DNA of 38,852 nucleotides from an uncultured Phycisphaerales bacterium (GTDB lineage Bacteria; Planctomycetota; Phycisphaerae; Sedimentisphaerales; Anaerobacaceae), in the NCBI GenBank assembly GCA_903857265.1, contig CAIODZ010000013.1, forward strand, positions 1-38,852. The letters run 5' to 3'. The notes under the pieces were generated by a model, which saw nothing but the letters and a program-made list of their open reading frames with translations, had not been told where the DNA came from and ran no database searches. Made by a program: the position numbers and the translations under genes. Positions 7,033-18,532 of the stretch are shown here, piece after piece (within the stretch, counting starts at the first letter, position 1; each line of letters opens with the position of its first letter).

Positions 7033-7096
7033 CCCCGTGAGATACTACTCTTACTCAAAATCAACCATGAGCACAAAATGTGCTTATCTCACGGGG
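7033..7096 (-). ncRNA. Candidate structured RNA or regulatory hairpin
   Basis: CCCCGTGAGATA (7033-7044) is exactly complementary to TATCTCACGGGG (7085-7096). Inside, AGCACA (7070-7075) pairs with TGTGCT (7079-7084), so an inner hairpin stacks directly on the outer stem. A further GGGGTTTACCCC hairpin (7093-7104) overlaps the outer arm and could compete with it. The layout suggests a folded RNA or leader upstream of tRNA-Gln on the minus strand. No known family was recognised. Confidence 0.35.
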
Positions 7097-7207
7097 TAAA
7101 CCCCATTCGACGGAGCTAATCGGCAGTAATATACCGTATCCGCCACACCCCGGCAAGGGATTTTTTGAAAAAAAGCAGACAAATAACAGGTTGTGCGGAA
7201 AAAGAGG

Positions 7208-8374
7208 TCAAACGCCTTTTCCCGTTTTTTCGTTGGCGTCTGCTGGCTGGGCGGGTTTGCCTTCCGCTATTTTCGTCATCTGGAGGGTCGTAACCTTATG
7301 CGTGATAATGGGTTCCGGACCAGACATTGGCCTAAGCATCTGGTTCTGGGTAGTCATTTTCACTTTTTCGACCATATCCTGCGCCATCTTATTGTTGATT
7401 ATCCGGCCTGTGGCATTCTCGATTTCAATCTGGCCTGCGCCATCGCCCGATATTTCTCTGCTTGCCTTCGTGGGAGCTGCCTCCGCTGCCTCGCTTTGCG
7501 AAGCAAGGCGGCGGGAATCCGATGCTCGCGTATAGGCAATCTCGGGCCGAACGATTAAATTGACGTCCACAACAGAAATTCCGCCTTGTCCTGCCGCGTT
7601 TTGCTGTCTCGCGCCGGCAGCGGGGGTATTCAGCCGGAAGGTCTTCTCAAAAACTATATTTACATCCTCTACCCGCTCCGACTTGGGGGCGTGGCCTACG
7701 TCCGCGGAAGACAAAACCTCTTTGCGGGTCCATATCGTCCCTTCGTTATTTGAATCAGGAAAAACCGCAAACTGGTCTTCAAGTGTGCGTCTTACCGCCG
7801 GTTCGTAAAATTGCCTGCCAATGTTTCGGCTGACTACGTCCGCGCCGGGAAAATCGCCCATTTTGGCTTTTGCGGATGTAATGAGTGCCTGCAAACCGTT
7901 GATTTTCTCTATATGCCCCTGAGGCGTTATTCGCAAATATATCGATTCGCCCAACGCCATTTGGAATGGCACCGCCGAAATTGGCACCTTCGGTTCGTTT
8001 GCGTCGGAATCAAAATCTGATTTCTGGTCTTTTGACCGCAACTTCATAATAACTCGCTTATACGTGTATTTGGTCCAGGCAATGCTGTTTTCATCGACCT
8101 CTTCCACGTCCAGGTCGCATTCAAGGTGTGTGGTTTGCTCCACGGACTCCTCGTTGCCGTCTATCACTCGCAACATTTTCTGCTCGGTAACCGACACAAG
8201 CGAATACTTGTCGCCCGGCGCAAATTTGAACCTCAGCGAATCAGCCATCACATTAGAGCAAAGCAGCAAGCTTACGCAGAAAATTAAGAATGGAGAATTA
8301 AGAATTGAGAATTGCGATTGGCATCTGACGGTTTTAAATTTTTCATTCTTAATTCTAAATTCTAAGTTCTTCAT
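7208..8374 (-). CDS. Secreted DUF6263-like protein of unknown function
   Basis: A 388-residue protein. After a hydrophobic stretch (LIFCVSLLLCSNVMA, about residues 31-45, a probable signal peptide) it begins SLRFKFAPGDKYSLVSVTEQ. That opening resembles DUF6263-type planctomycete proteins, which are exported and of unknown role. It continues with beta-rich sequence (ECDLDVEEVDENSIAWTKYT) and an Ala/Ser/Lys-rich stretch near residue 300, and ends Lys/Gly-rich. The ATG overlaps the rlmN stop codon (ATGA), suggesting translational coupling. The first about 30 codons lie within repeat element E, so the N-terminus (MKNLEFRIKNEKF) is probably repeat-derived and the ancestral start may have been lost. 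Confidence 0.65.
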   Translation of the reverse strand: MKNLEFRIKNEKFKTVRCQSQFSILNSPFLIFCVSLLLCSNVMADSLRFKFAPGDKYSLVSVTEQKMLRVIDGNEESVEQTTHLECDLDVEEVDENSIAWTKYTYKRVIMKLRSKDQKSDFDSDANEPKVPISAVPFQMALGESIYLRITPQGHIEKINGLQALITSAKAKMGDFPGADVVSRNIGRQFYEPAVRRTLEDQFAVFPDSNNEGTIWTRKEVLSSADVGHAPKSERVEDVNIVFEKTFRLNTPAAGARQQNAAGQGGISVVDVNLIVRPEIAYTRASDSRRLASQSEAAEAAPTKASREISGDGAGQIEIENATGRIINNKMAQDMVEKVKMTTQNQMLRPMSGPEPIITHKVTTLQMTKIAEGKPAQPADANEKTGKGV

Positions 8375-8390
8375 TCTGAATTCTCCATTC
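8280..8390. repeat. Word-repeat palindrome, element E, overlapping two genes
   Basis: The left arm (8280-8314) and the reverse complement of the right arm (8343-8390) both begin GAATGGAGAATT and continue with variants of AGAATTNAGAATT. The element covers the last codons of rlmN and about the first 30 codons of the next gene. It is the only copy here that enters coding sequence. Confidence 0.7.
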
Positions 8391-9402
8391 GTTTGGCACC
8401 AAGCTGTCCGCAGGCGGCGTTTATTGTCTGGCCCATTTTCAGCCGGACGGTCGTTTCAAAGCCGGCGTCTTCCAGAACTCCGGCAAAACGCTCTATCGCC
8501 TCCCGGTCGCTCGGTTTTAAGTTACAACCTTCGTGAGGATTATACTCTATCAGATTCACGTTGCACATCACCCCGCGCAATCGCTTAACCAGCATCCGTG
8601 CGTGTAAACCAGTGTCATTGACGCCCTTTATCAGGCAATACTCGAAAGTAACGCGATTCCGCGTCTTATGCTGATAAAGCTCGACCGCTGCGAAAAGCCG
8701 GCCAAGCGAATACTTCTTGGCAATCGGCATCAGTTTTTGCCGGATGGCATCAGTAGGGGCATTCAGCGATATCGCCAATCGCGGCTGGATACCTTCGTCG
8801 GCTAATCGCTCAATCCCTTCCACAAGCCCGCACGTGCTTATCGTCAAATGGCGAATGCCTATATGCCTGCCCGCCGAGTGATTCAATATCCGAACCGCGT
8901 CGAGCGTCGCCTCGTAATTCGCCAACGGCTCGCCCATTCCCATAAAGACGACATTGCTGATACGGGCATCCCCTCCGGCTAAATTCACCTGGTCAACAAT
9001 ATCGCCCGCGGTCAGATTTCTCGCAAGGCCAAGCCGGCCGGTAGCGCAAAAGACACACCCCATCTCGCAGCCAACCTGCGTCGAAACGCATAACGTCCGC
9101 CTGTCATCGTCAAATAATAATACCGATTCGATTTTGCTTCCATCGGGCAAGCCGAAGACATACTTCACCGTCCCGTCCGGGTCCGTCAATTTTTCGACTA
9201 CCTGCAATGATGAAATATAATAGCCCTCTTCGACAAGTTTGGCGCGAAGAGGTTTGCTCAAGGTGGTTATCGCGGAAATATCGGTTACGCTATGCGCCTG
9301 AACCGCACTGAAGATATATCCCGCCTGGTACTTTGGCTGTCCAAGCCTGACAATAAGGCGATCAAGTGCCGCAACCGTCTTTGATTTAAGGTCTTTTTCC
9401 AC
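8371..9402 (-). CDS. rlmN: 23S rRNA/tRNA adenine C2-methyltransferase
   Basis: RlmN is a radical-SAM enzyme that methylates A2503 of 23S rRNA and A37 of some tRNAs. The cluster motif CEMGCVFC gives Cys112, Cys116 and Cys119, and VFMGMGEPLANY follows. The methyl-carrying C-terminal Cys is in NAACGQLG (about residue 331). The 343-residue length is normal. The start is a GTG at 9400-9402 without a strong ribosome site. The C-terminal AKRMENSE is encoded within repeat element E, so the natural end was probably close to GQLG. It follows ftsK by 57 bases. Confidence 0.95.
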   Translation of the reverse strand: MEKDLKSKTVAALDRLIVRLGQPKYQAGYIFSAVQAHSVTDISAITTLSKPLRAKLVEEGYYISSLQVVEKLTDPDGTVKYVFGLPDGSKIESVLLFDDDRRTLCVSTQVGCEMGCVFCATGRLGLARNLTAGDIVDQVNLAGGDARISNVVFMGMGEPLANYEATLDAVRILNHSAGRHIGIRHLTISTCGLVEGIERLADEGIQPRLAISLNAPTDAIRQKLMPIAKKYSLGRLFAAVELYQHKTRNRVTFEYCLIKGVNDTGLHARMLVKRLRGVMCNVNLIEYNPHEGCNLKPSDREAIERFAGVLEDAGFETTVRLKMGQTINAACGQLGAKRMENSE

Positions 9403-9459
9403 AGGGGGGCATTTTACCAGAAAAAAGGGGGCAGGAGTCGTTTTCTTAATAGCACTGAA

Positions 9460-11907
9460 TTACTCTTCCTCTTTATCCACAGCGGCGTAACCCTGCTGGC
9501 CCTCGCTGACGTATGACGGGCCTTCCGGCTTTTGTCCCGCTTCCGAGACCCTCTGTTTTTCCAACTCGTCTCGCAACTGCTCCCAGTCCTCAATGCCCAT
9601 CATAACCTCGCGTGCCTGGCTACCCTTGTATTCGCCGAGTATGCCCAGCGCCGCCATTTGCTCTATCATACGCGACGCGCGGGCGTAGCCAACGCCAAGG
9701 CGACGTTGCAGCAGCGATACGCTGCCCCGCTTGCTGTCTAAAACAGTCCGCACGGCATCGTCGAACAACTCGTCTTCTATCATTTCGGTTGTGTCCGCCT
9801 GGCCAAGCTGCGTAAGCTCGGGGTGGAACTGCGGCTCGGCGACTTCCTTGAGGTGCTTGACTATCCGCCTGACCTCGTCGTCGCTGACAAACGTACCCTG
9901 GGCGCGAATCAGGTCGCTCGTCCCCGGCTTCAAAAACAACATGTCGCCCTGACCCAGCAGCGTCTCCGCACCGTTCTGGTCGAGGATGATACGACTGTCC
10001 ATCCGAGCAGCAACTCTGAAACCGATTCGCGTAGGCATATTCGCCTTAATCAGGCCCGTAACAACCGTCGCCTGCGGTCTCTGCGTCGCAAGCACGATGT
10101 GAATGCCGACCGCCCGGCTTTTCTGCGCCAGCCGAACGATATGCGCCTCGATGTCCTTGGCCGCGGTCATCATCAGGTCCGCAAGCTCATCGATAACTAT
10201 CACAACATAGGGCAGCTTCTTGGGAATCTTCGCCTCTTCCTCGGGGCTTGTCGGCTCAAATCGCCTTATGACCTCCTCGGTCCCAAGGGCATTGTATTCG
10301 CCGATATTCTTGACGCGGGCTTCGGCAAGAAGGGCATATCGCTCGTCCATCTTGATTGTCGCCCATTCGAGAATCTGAACCGCACGCCTGGTCTCCGTAA
10401 CAATCGGCGTCATCAAGTGCGGTATGGTATTGAAAGCCGTCATCTCGACCATCTTCGGGTCGATGAGAATCATCTTAACGTCGTCGGGCCTGCGAGTCAG
10501 CAAGATACCAGCGATAATAGTATTGATACACACGCTTTTGCCCGACCCGGTAGTGCCCGCAATGAGCAGATGAGGCATACTCGTCAAATCCGAAACCAGC
10601 GCCTCGCCCGACGAATCCTTGCCCAAAAACAGCGGTATCGCCATACTTTCGGGCTTATTTCCCGCCAGCCGGAGCAGGTCTTTTATGCGCACCTTTTCTT
10701 TTTCGCTGTTTGGCACCTCGACGCCGATTGTATGCTTGCCCGGCAGCGGCGCGACGATGCGGACCGCGCCTACGCCCAGCGCCCTTGCAATGTCATTTGA
10801 AAGCGAACTTATCTGGCTGACCTTTACGCCCGCTCCAAGCAGCAATTCGAACATCGTAACGACGGGCCCGGTCTCAGCCGCGACAACTCTCGCGGAGACA
10901 TCGAATTCATTGAGCAGGCTCTCCAGCGCGACCGCCTTGGATTTGACGACCTTCTCCTGAACCGACGAGAAGTTGTGCTCCGGCTCATCGAGCAGATCCA
11001 TACCGGGCATCGTGTAATCGGCATAACTTGGCGGCTCGTATGGCTCCGTGGATTTCTTCGGGGTTATCGGCTGCAATCTCATCAGGGCGGGAGCTGAAGC
11101 CGGCGCCAACTCGCTTGTCGCAACCGTCTTGCTGCCAAGAGCGGATTCCATATCTGAATCGTTCTCCGGCGGCTCGTGTTCATTCTCGTTTGCCGCTTGG
11201 GCTTGGCCATCCTTTCCGGGAGCCGATAACGATGGACGCAATAGCATCTCCTGCTTTTTATCTTCCGTCTTCTGCTTTAAGCTCAACCGACGCCATATCT
11301 GACCGAGAACCCTCGATTGCTCCGACCCTGTCAGCCACTTCGGCGCAGCAAAACCCAGCATCTTGCGAACTACAAACCCAAGCGCACCAAAAAATACCGC
11401 CACAATCTGGTCGGCCAGCAGCATCATCCCGACAACCCACAGGGCGCCCAGAAGTATAGCCGTGCCAAGTGTGGCAAAATGACTCCGCAAAAACTCCGCC
11501 GCAGCAACTCCCAGCACCCCGCCCGAACCGGTCGGGAAACCGTAAATGCCGTGCTGCGTAAAACAATAAAACGTCGTCGAGGCCGCGGTTGTTACCAGCA
11601 CAAGACCTGCGCCTCGCAAAACCGGCTGGTCGATTTCGACGTCGGCAACCTCGGCAATTGCAAAGTAAAGGCTGGCAATCAGCACGATAAATATGCCGGG
11701 GCCGATGTAATACAGCAAATAATAAGCAAATAACGCCCCCGCGGAGCCACACCAGTTGGCCGTCGGCGTGTTGTTCGGATATACAAATTTGCTGGGCCAG
11801 TCGCCTATATTAAAACTCAGACAACTGCAAAAAAGCACCAAAAGACCCGCAACCAGAAGGCATTGCAGGGCTTTTACCTTCATCCTCTTGTCTTTCACCC
11901 GGCTCAT
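9460..11907 (-). CDS. ftsK: DNA translocase FtsK/SpoIIIE
   Basis: FtsK anchors at the division septum and pumps DNA to finish chromosome segregation. The N-terminus has four membrane helices between residues 12 and 190. A Pro/Glu/Ser-rich linker (about 200-320) follows, then the alpha domain, and a RecA-like motor with Walker A GTTGSGKS (about 451-458) and Walker B VVIVIDELADL (about 571-578). The end carries the gamma winged helix (RRLGVGYARASRMIEQM) that reads KOPS-type sites. The ATG at 11905-11907 gives 815 residues. A GTG 45 bases upstream and an ATG 24 bases downstream are alternatives, and no ribosome site is decisive. The linker is far shorter than in E. coli, as in many bacteria. Confidence 0.95.
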   Translation of the reverse strand: MSRVKDKRMKVKALQCLLVAGLLVLFCSCLSFNIGDWPSKFVYPNNTPTANWCGSAGALFAYYLLYYIGPGIFIVLIASLYFAIAEVADVEIDQPVLRGAGLVLVTTAASTTFYCFTQHGIYGFPTGSGGVLGVAAAEFLRSHFATLGTAILLGALWVVGMMLLADQIVAVFFGALGFVVRKMLGFAAPKWLTGSEQSRVLGQIWRRLSLKQKTEDKKQEMLLRPSLSAPGKDGQAQAANENEHEPPENDSDMESALGSKTVATSELAPASAPALMRLQPITPKKSTEPYEPPSYADYTMPGMDLLDEPEHNFSSVQEKVVKSKAVALESLLNEFDVSARVVAAETGPVVTMFELLLGAGVKVSQISSLSNDIARALGVGAVRIVAPLPGKHTIGVEVPNSEKEKVRIKDLLRLAGNKPESMAIPLFLGKDSSGEALVSDLTSMPHLLIAGTTGSGKSVCINTIIAGILLTRRPDDVKMILIDPKMVEMTAFNTIPHLMTPIVTETRRAVQILEWATIKMDERYALLAEARVKNIGEYNALGTEEVIRRFEPTSPEEEAKIPKKLPYVVIVIDELADLMMTAAKDIEAHIVRLAQKSRAVGIHIVLATQRPQATVVTGLIKANMPTRIGFRVAARMDSRIILDQNGAETLLGQGDMLFLKPGTSDLIRAQGTFVSDDEVRRIVKHLKEVAEPQFHPELTQLGQADTTEMIEDELFDDAVRTVLDSKRGSVSLLQRRLGVGYARASRMIEQMAALGILGEYKGSQAREVMMGIEDWEQLRDELEKQRVSEAGQKPEGPSYVSEGQQGYAAVDKEEE

Positions 11908-12017
11908 ATATAATAGCGTCCGATAATAAATAACTTCCGTGAAAATTACCACCGCTTACATTGTAAAACAACTATTGATTTATCGGCAAGAACCCCAATT
12001 TTCTGTTGATTATCAAT

Positions 12018-12053
12018 AAAAAAGCCCCACGGCAAATCCGTTCACCGCAGGGC
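12018..12053 (-). terminator. Rho-independent terminator of the TPR lipoprotein gene
   Basis: On the minus strand GCCCTGCGG pairs with CCGTGGGGC (9 bp, two G-T pairs) around a 12-base loop, followed by six T and then ATT. It begins 28 bases after the stop codon of the TPR gene and separates it from ftsK. Confidence 0.85.
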
Positions 12054-12080
12054 ATAAAGACCTGTTTATTTTAACCTCTT

Positions 12081-12770
12081 TTATTTGGGCTGAGCGGGCT
12101 GAGTAACCGTCTTCGCAGGCTGCGGCTTTGGCGGTGTCGCCTCAGGAATCCGGACCGCTACTCCCAGCCGACCAAGCTCGCCAGCAACATCCGCCTGATT
12201 GGAGTTGAGTTGGAAGCTGCGAATAAAGTAATCCTTGGCCATGTCCTTTTTGTTCTTGTGCAAATAATAATAGCCAAGCTGCCGATTTACCGGCGCCGAA
12301 TCGGGCGTCGCCTGGAGGGCACTGGTGTAACACTTCAGGGCATAATCATCAAGCCCCTGTTTCTCAAAGGCCGTACCCAGCGATAAAACCTGTTCCGGCA
12401 TCGAAACCACCTGTGTCGTATAATTATTTGCAAGCCAGTCGGCCTTTGACTTGTCGCCTTTATCAAGCTGGAGCTTCACCATCGCGGCCTGGACCTCGCG
12501 ATATGCGGGGTCAAAGCCCAGCGCGAGTTGATAATGCCATTCCGCCTTCGACCAGTCGCCTTGCGCGTGATACAACTGGCCAAGCTCATAATGGGCCGTA
12601 GGATTTTCCCATTTCTGGTTCAGCTCCTTCTGCAGCTCCATCATCCGTATATCGGAAGCCATCCTGGCATTCTGGTCCACCCGGACCGTGTTGCCGTTGT
12701 TTGCGCAGCCGGTAACAACCAATGCGCAGAGTGTAATCTCCAAAACTATTATCCGCACTTTAGCGCTCAT
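12081..12770 (-). CDS. TPR-repeat lipoprotein
   Basis: A 229-residue exported lipoprotein. The N-terminus MSAKVRIIVLEITLCALVVT is a signal peptide ending in the lipobox VTGC (Cys22). Tetratricopeptide repeats follow: PTAHYELGQLYHAQGDWSKA, then LSLGTAFEKQGLDDYALKCY and PVNRQLGYYYLHKNKKDMA. The tail is Pro/Lys/Thr-rich. TPR proteins act as scaffolds, so an envelope assembly role is likely but the partner is unknown. The ATG at 12768-12770 has GGAGGCG upstream. An upstream in-frame extension runs through repeat element F and is not taken as coding. Confidence 0.85.
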   Translation of the reverse strand: MSAKVRIIVLEITLCALVVTGCANNGNTVRVDQNARMASDIRMMELQKELNQKWENPTAHYELGQLYHAQGDWSKAEWHYQLALGFDPAYREVQAAMVKLQLDKGDKSKADWLANNYTTQVVSMPEQVLSLGTAFEKQGLDDYALKCYTSALQATPDSAPVNRQLGYYYLHKNKKDMAKDYFIRSFQLNSNQADVAGELGRLGVAVRIPEATPPKPQPAKTVTQPAQPK

Positions 12771-12792
12771 TTTTTCGCCTCCATGACTTTTG

Positions 12793-12851
12793 TCTCGATA
12801 CCTGATACCCCGACGCTCGATACTCACAAATTGAGCATCAAACATCAATGG
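12793..12851. repeat. Word-repeat imperfect palindrome, element F
   Basis: The left arm repeats CTCGATACC/TGATACCC/CTCGATACTC. The right arm (12830-12851) is TTGAGCATCAAACATCAATGG. Reverse-complementing the left arm gives CGAGCGTCGGGGTATCAGG, which aligns with TGAGCATCAAACATCAA. It is more diverged than elements C-E. Confidence 0.45.
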
Positions 12852-12997
12852 TATTTTGTGCACCTGTGTGTCGCTTTGCAAGAGAAAATTGTGCTTGGAA
12901 TGCTAAATTTTTTTCTCGTTCACGCTCCGTTAGAAAAAATAGTAATACAGAACTTTCCGGCAAATCGCGACTTCCTAACGAGGCCCGCCAGGCAAAA

Positions 12998-15795
<2,798 letters not shown>

Positions 15796-15816
15796 TCGAC
15801 AATCCTTTGTGAAGGC

Positions 15817-16923
15817 CTACGAAAGATTTATCGGCATCAGGACGTGCAGAAAATTAGCCCCGGCCTTAATAAGCCCCGGCGTATCCGGCTGGCCCAGCTC
15901 AAGCTCGAACTGCGGCTCCCGAATGACGCGGATGGCCTCGGCCAAAAACTGGGGATTAAATCCGATTTCTATCGGCTCGCCCTTATAATCGACGACGACT
16001 TCCACTTCGGCATCGCCCGTTTCCGGCGCTTTGCCTGAGAATACCAGCTTATCCTTGCTAACGGCTACTTTTATGCCCCTAGATTCCTCGCTGGTTAATA
16101 ACGCCGCCCTTCTCACCGCACTTAACGCGACATCGGTTTGCAGTGTAACCTTTTTCTGGTAATCGGCGGGGATAATGTCCTCGTATTTCGGGAAATTGCC
16201 CTCGACGAGGTTTGAACATACAACGACGTTCCCGCAGGCGAACATTATCTGGTTGTCAACCAATTTGACGGCGACCTTGTCTTTTTCGCCCCCGGTGAGT
16301 TTTTCCAACAGTGACATTGTTTTGCCTGGCACAATCGGTTTTGCCGCCAGCACCTTCTCGCTGGGATTTGAGGCAAGATTGACCCTGCTGCGCGCCAGCC
16401 GGCGGCCGTCGGTGGCGACCAAGGTTAATTTCTTTCCTTTAATTTCCCACAATACACCATTGATTGCGTAACGGGTGCTTTCCTTGGCCGTCGCAAAAAG
16501 ACATTGTGAAATACCAACTCGTAGCGCGTCAAGGAACACTTCGGCGTCCGGCTCGCCCTTAAATGCCGGAACGGGAGGATATTGCGACGCCTCCTGACCG
16601 TAAATCGAGAAATGACTGTCTGCCCCGCGAATCTCACAAAGGCCTTCCGCGGACTTGAGCATCAGTGTTTCGTCGGTGCTTTCACGGACTACCGCAGCAA
16701 GGCGAGCGGCAGGCACAACGACCTGCCCCGGCTCCTTGACATCAACCGCGGGCAAAAGATAATTGATTCCTACTTCCAAATCCGTGCCAAATATCCTCAC
16801 GCCGTCCTTTGCGGCATCTATTTTGACGCAACGCAAAATCGGCTTGGGCGTCCGGTCCGGAACAATTGTTGTCAGCAGCGCGAGCGCCTGACTCAATCCT
16901 TCTCTGTTAAATTGCACTTTCAT
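15817..16923 (-). CDS. dnaN: DNA polymerase III beta sliding clamp
   Basis: The beta clamp encircles DNA and tethers polymerase III. The 368-residue product is a normal length with three clamp domains. Recognisable parts are MKVQFNREGLSQAL at the start, KKLTLVATDGRRLARSRV (the conserved TDGHRLA-type segment) near the middle, and the C-terminal FLHVLMPI(N)LS, the equivalent of the YVVMPMRL end. The ATG at 16921-16923 has AGAGGGG nine bases upstream. The frame could start 12 codons earlier, but this would bury the ribosome site. It is the first gene of the leftward replication cluster, and its upstream region is the candidate origin. Confidence 0.96.
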   Translation of the reverse strand: MKVQFNREGLSQALALLTTIVPDRTPKPILRCVKIDAAKDGVRIFGTDLEVGINYLLPAVDVKEPGQVVVPAARLAAVVRESTDETLMLKSAEGLCEIRGADSHFSIYGQEASQYPPVPAFKGEPDAEVFLDALRVGISQCLFATAKESTRYAINGVLWEIKGKKLTLVATDGRRLARSRVNLASNPSEKVLAAKPIVPGKTMSLLEKLTGGEKDKVAVKLVDNQIMFACGNVVVCSNLVEGNFPKYEDIIPADYQKKVTLQTDVALSAVRRAALLTSEESRGIKVAVSKDKLVFSGKAPETGDAEVEVVVDYKGEPIEIGFNPQFLAEAIRVIREPQFELELGQPDTPGLIKAGANFLHVLMPINLS

Positions 16924-17270
16924 TTGAGTGCCCCTCTTTAAAGTTTGGTAATCAATCATTAATAGTTTTTAGTAATAAAAGAATACAGGAAACACAGCAG
17001 TTTCTCAATAAGTTTTAATGCGGAATTTACTCTATTTTTCTGAATGTGTTTGTGTGTGGAAGAAGTTGTTATAGTTTTAATATAAGAAATCTTTTTAGTA
17101 GTAGAATTCATAAGGATGGTGAAATTGTTGGCCTTGTTTGGCTGTGGTCACGTTACCCCTTGTCTGGTCGGTAGATATGTGCTCGCCGCGCGCTTAAGTT
17201 GGCGGTGGATAACCTGTTACTTCTTGACCAGCTATCGCTCGGTTGCCCACAGGTATCGACTCATCGGGGC
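16924..17270. other. A+T-rich gap beside dnaN, candidate oriC
   Basis: A 347-base non-coding gap. From 16960 to 17115 it is markedly A+T-rich with runs such as AGTTTTAATATAAG. GGTGGATAA (17204-17212) matches the DnaA-box TGTGGATAA at 8 of 9, and TTGCCCACA (17243-17251) matches TTATCCACA at 7 of 9. Genes leave this gap in both directions, including dnaN-gyrB to the left. These facts fit an origin, but only one good DnaA box is seen. Confidence 0.35.
16980..17008 (-). promoter_or_regulatory. Possible dnaN promoter
   Basis: On the minus strand, TTGAGA (17003-17008) and TATTCT (16980-16985) are separated by 17 bases, about 57 bases upstream of the dnaN ATG. The -35 matches the consensus at 5 of 6 and the -10 at 4 of 6. 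Confidence 0.4.
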
Positions 17271-18299
17271 TCACGGTTCCTGTGTATTGTTATTGATTTT
17301 GATCATCCTTTTCGCGATCTGGGCGACATTTTTACGCAGGGCCGCCGGCGTTAACACCTCGACTTGGTCGCCGTAGCCGAGTATCCACCAAGTTATTTCG
17401 CCCAGACCGTCAACACGGAAATCAATGGTCGCTGAATCGTCCGGGTTGCGCGTAACCCGCTGACTTTTGTGCCAATTTACCTCAGCGACATTGTTGGCGA
17501 CTTTCGGGGCGAAGCGCAGCCGCACGTGGTACATTTTGCCTTCAGGTATCATCGACCACGCGCAGCCGAGGTATTCGGCGAGGTCGAAGCCATCGTTGCC
17601 GTCAAACTGTTCATCAAGCATCTCGACACCGCGTATGCGGTTAAGTTTGAATATGCGTATGGCCTTATGAATAGATGACCGGCCCACGATATACCAGGTC
17701 CGCTGGTTATAAAGTAAATGATATGGCGACATCTCACAGGAAATTATTCTGCCGTCGTAGAGAGAATCGTATTCAACGCACACCTTTTTTCGCTGTGCCG
17801 CGGCAGATTGCAGAAGGGTAAATATATTATCTAATCCCGGCGTTGTCGGCGCAGACGCCTGTACCCCGGCTTTTATCGAGATTCGCGCCAGCGCGCTTTC
17901 GCAATAGTTTCGCACCCGCGGGGGCAGGCAGCTTTCAATTTTCATTGCTGCCAGCATCGCCGAATGTTTGAATGGCATTTGAATCTGGTTTCGCATTTTA
18001 TGAACCAGCAAAAGCAATCCGAGCGCCTCCTGCAGGTTGAGATTTATCGGCGGCAGGAATTGTTCGGGTGCCAGCGCATAGCCGCGACGAGAACATGAAA
18101 GGATCGGCTGGATACCAATCTCCTGGATTTCCTTGAGGTCGCGGAAAAGAGTGCGCCTGCTGACGCCGAACAGCTTAGCCAGCTCGTCGGCAGTACAACT
18201 CTTGCCCGGCGATGCGCCTGTTTTTGACAGTGTCGTCAAAAGTCGAACAACCCTGCCTACCCTGCCCTGCGATTTTTCTTTGGGTGTGCCTGGTTTCAT
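17271..18299 (-). CDS. WYL-domain transcriptional regulator
   Basis: A 342-residue regulator of the YafY/DeoR-like type. The N-terminal helix-turn-helix reads TADELAKLFGVSRRTLFRDL (about residues 36-55), and KEIQEIGIQPILS completes the winged helix. The WYL-type ligand-sensing domain is about residues 170-260 (SPYHLLYNQRTWYIVGRSS, RIFKLNRIRG). The WCX extension at the C-terminus includes ITWWILGYGDQVEVLTP. WYL proteins often sense nucleotides or single-stranded DNA. No target gene is obvious. It faces the lipoprotein/cdaA operon divergently, so control of that operon is possible. It is the only leftward gene right of the candidate origin before der. Confidence 0.88.
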   Translation of the reverse strand: MKPGTPKEKSQGRVGRVVRLLTTLSKTGASPGKSCTADELAKLFGVSRRTLFRDLKEIQEIGIQPILSCSRRGYALAPEQFLPPINLNLQEALGLLLLVHKMRNQIQMPFKHSAMLAAMKIESCLPPRVRNYCESALARISIKAGVQASAPTTPGLDNIFTLLQSAAAQRKKVCVEYDSLYDGRIISCEMSPYHLLYNQRTWYIVGRSSIHKAIRIFKLNRIRGVEMLDEQFDGNDGFDLAEYLGCAWSMIPEGKMYHVRLRFAPKVANNVAEVNWHKSQRVTRNPDDSATIDFRVDGLGEITWWILGYGDQVEVLTPAALRKNVAQIAKRMIKINNNTQEP

Positions 18300-18430
18300 A
18301 GTTCTTCTCTATTATCCAAATAAAATGACCATAAGACCAATATACTTGTTTGGCCCTATAATCGTCAAGGTTGTATATCAAAAAACGCACCCTAAACCGC
18401 CCATTTTACGCTATCTTACCTATTTTGCCA

Positions 18431-18460
18431 TTGACAAAATGGCTTGTTGAATGATATAAT
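18431..18460 (+). promoter_or_regulatory. Strong sigma-70 promoter of the lipoprotein-cdaA-ybbR operon
   Basis: TTGACA (18431-18436) and TATAAT (18455-18460) are both perfect consensus hexamers, 18 bases apart. The expected transcript start is near 18467, about 66 bases before the lipoprotein ATG. Confidence 0.85.
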
Positions 18461-18532
18461 GAACGTGAATCAGTAAACATTCTGGAATGGTCTCCCTTGG
18501 GGGGCTTGCCGGGTGGCAACGGAGAATATATA

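Larger units (their letters stand above)
6852..7207. other. Non-coding 356-base gap with structured DNA
   Basis: This gap lies between tRNA-Gln and the DUF6263-like gene, both on the minus strand. No convincing reading frame is present. It holds element D, G+C-rich segments with GGCCTCCGGCGGCG near 6990, and the large nested inverted repeat at 7033-7096. It may also contain the promoter of the tRNA/glmU run, but no clear -35/-10 pair was recognised. Confidence 0.5.

Noticed and set aside
9823..10800. Plus-strand open frame of 325 codons opposite ftsK
   Set aside because: It overlaps the conserved FtsK motor completely, and its composition (Arg/His/Asn-rich) is that of a shadow frame.
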